DNA of 6,385 nucleotides, taken from contig JAPWUZ010000096.1 of assembly GCA_028275265.1 (NCBI GenBank), positions 2,501-8,885 on the forward strand, in the 5' to 3' direction. The stretch is from Armatimonadota bacterium. Its GTDB lineage: Bacteria > Armatimonadota > HRBIN16. Below are positions 4,641 to 6,385 of this stretch, piece after piece. Positions within the stretch are counted from its first letter, which is position 1; each line of letters starts with the position of its first letter. The notes beneath the pieces are model-generated. The model saw only the letters and a program-made list of their open reading frames with translations. It was not told where the DNA came from and made no database searches. The position numbers and the translations under genes were made by a program.

Positions 4641-6385
4641 TGAAGTCCAGCCCGAACATATAGCGGTCGCCCGTGCTGGCGGGGTTAGTGCCCACCACCT
4701 CCACACGCAACACGTTTTGCCCTTGCTTCAACGGCACCCTTCCCAGACTGATTTTGCCCGTGTGGATAACGCCGTTGTTGAACAAGTCTATCACCTCGCC
4801 GACGGGCGTGCCATTGACCGACAGGCGGAACTGACCGTAGTCCACCGCTTTGGTCATCGCCACAATCAACTCGTATGTGCCTGCCTTGCTGGCGTTAAAG
4901 CCTAGTTCCAGCACATTGCCCGGCTGCGCGCCCGTCCACCACAGCTGCGCCCCACCGCTCCATGCCTCGCCAAAGCCCTGCATATCCTGCGTGGTGACGT
5001 TGCCACCGGTGCACCGCAGAACCTTCAGTGCCTCTGCCTCAATGGCATCGGGCTCGCGGTACACCTTCAGCTCCGGCAACTGCACGGGTAAACGCTCCTG
5101 CACGGTGGGGAAGCTCCGTGCCCCTTGCTGACGGTCGGTATACCAGTAACCGATGGCGCTGTAGCTCACCTGCACTTCTGCCCAGTGCCATACCTCAATG
5201 TCAGCACGGAAGCTCTGCTGGAAGGGCACGTTGTCGATAATGAAGAAACGGTTGTTGGACACATGCCCGTAGCTGCCCGGACCATCGGCACGGGGCTGGT
5301 TGTGGTAAGCGTGGGTAAAGGGTGTGGGATTGCCCCATGCGTAGCCGAAGAAATCCTCCGTGCCGGTTCCGAAAGTGCTCGGAAAGTCTTCTCCATCTAC
5401 GTAGAACTTCTCATCGCCTTCTCCCCACCAGACTTTGACCGGATTTGCCACGCTCAGGGCTACTCCGACGAATCGCCCTGTTCCCTCCGCTTCCGCCATC
5501 GTCCAGTCGCGCATCGGACGGGTAGGGATGGGATACTGCGTGTGCCACTGCGCGTGGAAATAGAGTTGTTGACCGCTCCAGCGCGCGGGCTGTACCACCA
5601 CCCTGCCCGAGAGGCTCAGGGGTTCATCGCCGTCGTTGCGCACGCGCAGCACTGCCCGTTTGGCAAAGGGCATGACCCAGCGGCTGTACATCGTGCCGTT
5701 TTGCAGCACACCGCAGGGCAACGCCTGATAAGGGTTTAGACCTGGTCCCGTGCCGAAGAAATCCCCCAGTGGAGACCACACCGAGGGCAGTGTGGCGTCA
5801 TCCCAGGTGATTTCCAGCACCGCCGCCCGCAACGCCTTCTGCAAGTCTTTTGCCTGCGGCTTCATCTCTATCGCCACCACACGCGCCGGTCCTTGCAGTT
5901 CCAGCGTGCGCGAACCGCCTGTGGGAATACTCCAGCGGATGGCATACGCTCGGGAACCAGAAGGAGCGCGCCACGTCGCGTAGGGTTTTGCCAGCCTCCG
6001 GGCGACCTGCTCACCCAGCTGGCGCGTACGCTCTACCGTTTCCCATGAGAAGCTCTCCACCGATGTACCGGGCGGGTAGAGCCGGTAGTTCACATGATAG
6101 TACATCCCTTCGCCACCTTCTACGGTAACCAGCGCGTGCTTGGCGAAGGGAATGGGGAAGTAGATATTTGCCCCACTGGAACGTACACCCGCCAGCGGAG
6201 GTGCGAAGGGGTATCCTTGTGAACCGTCAAACAGCTTCGCGAATTCGCGCTCTATCATCGGTTTCTCGGCACCGTCGATGTAGATGCGCAGAACCCCCTT
6301 CGGGTTTGCCGACCAGATGCGCACGATGACGCCCGGACCTGGGATGTCTGCCATCACCATCTCCCTGCGCCCGTTGCGCTCCTCG
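4618..6385 (-). CDS. GH172 (DUF2961) glycoside hydrolase with C-terminal carbohydrate-binding-like domain, N-terminus outside window
   Basis: The frame stays open to the right edge (EERNGRRE precedes the first in-window ATG at 6360), and DUF2961 proteins have more sequence before the GPGVIVRIWSANP segment, so the true start lies outside. Residues below count from that ATG (580 in total). ADIPGPGVIVRIWSANPKG (4-22) opens the jelly-roll core. VWWGEGDEKFYVDG (310-323) and STFGTGTEDFFGYAW (328-342) hold the probable catalytic pair Glu314 and Glu335, 21 apart, the same spacing I recall for acid/base and nucleophile in the Bifidobacterium GH172 enzyme. Known members act on alpha-D-fructofuranosides or D-arabinofuranosides; the substrate here is unknown. 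Residues ~437-577 (DAIEAEAL to GLDFIKI) look like a separate CBM35/CBM6-like beta-sandwich. ATG at 6354 has AGGGAG six bases upstream by chance, but homology argues against it. The stop is at 4618-4620, followed by a hairpin; the gene is co-oriented with the GH50 gene 614 bases on. Confidence 0.85.
   Translation of the reverse strand, partial: EERNGRREMVMADIPGPGVIVRIWSANPKGVLRIYIDGAEKPMIEREFAKLFDGSQGYPFAPPLAGVRSSGANIYFPIPFAKHALVTVEGGEGMYYHVNYRLYPPGTSVESFSWETVERTRQLGEQVARRLAKPYATWRAPSGSRAYAIRWSIPTGGSRTLELQGPARVVAIEMKPQAKDLQKALRAAVLEITWDDATLPSVWSPLGDFFGTGPGLNPYQALPCGVLQNGTMYSRWVMPFAKRAVLRVRNDGDEPLSLSGRVVVQPARWSGQQLYFHAQWHTQYPIPTRPMRDWTMAEAEGTGRFVGVALSVANPVKVWWGEGDEKFYVDGEDFPSTFGTGTEDFFGYAWGNPTPFTHAYHNQPRADGPGSYGHVSNNRFFIIDNVPFQQSFRADIEVWHWAEVQVSYSAIGYWYTDRQQGARSFPTVQERLPVQLPELKVYREPDAIEAEALKVLRCTGGNVTTQDMQGFGEAWSGGAQLWWTGAQPGNVLELGFNASKAGTYELIVAMTKAVDYGQFRLSVNGTPVGEVIDLFNNGVIHTGKISLGRVPLKQGQNVLRVEVVGTNPASTGDRYMFGLDFIKIQEAP

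Noticed and set aside
5125..5739. A 204-codon open frame on the plus strand opposite the GH172 gene.
   Set aside because: Antisense shadow of the GH172 catalytic core; no motif and no start signal.
1..6385. tRNA or rRNA genes, CRISPR arrays, insertion sequences, riboswitches.
   Set aside because: I saw no cloverleaf, regularly spaced repeats, transposase motif or conserved aptamer in any gap; the gaps are 144 bases or shorter.

Overview
The window is bacterial, fairly GC-rich (most genes look near 58-60% G+C) and densely coded, with strong Shine-Dalgarno sites. No stretch longer than about 145 bases lacks a gene. The gene mix is a type I restriction subunit with a small metallopeptidase, a COG1313-type radical SAM protein, an MNT/HEPN toxin-antitoxin pair, and two large secreted-type carbohydrate-active proteins. 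It suggests an environmental polysaccharide degrader. Armatimonadota or a Planctomycetota-like lineage is my guess from the style of the glycoside hydrolases; the sequence does not prove it.

Left part, plus strand: the 3' end of a type I restriction endonuclease R subunit (1-476) overlaps by ATGA a 103-residue HExxH metallopeptidase of the YgjP/DUF45 type (473-784). After a 144-base gap comes a PflX-like radical SAM protein (929-1894), whose 3' end overlaps tail-to-tail by 9 bases with the next, opposite-strand gene.

Middle and right part, mainly minus strand: a 705-residue secreted glycoside hydrolase resembling GH50 beta-agarases (1886-4003) and, further upstream on the same strand, a GH172 (DUF2961) protein with a C-terminal carbohydrate-binding-like domain (4618 to the right edge, N-terminus cut off by the window). 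These two look like one carbohydrate-degradation locus.

Between them, in the opposite orientation, sits an MNT/HEPN module: an intact MntA-type minimal nucleotidyltransferase (4127-4450) with its own recognisable promoter, and a HepT gene (4410-4640) that is broken. HepT keeps its N-terminal ~60 residues, then runs into unrelated sequence made of the terminator-like hairpin and the antisense of the GH172 gene's end, so the catalytic R-x4-6-H part is missing. The toxin is predicted dead and the antitoxin orphaned. This breakpoint, at the boundary between the toxin-antitoxin module and the carbohydrate locus, is the most notable structural feature. I do not see a convincing wholly new system.
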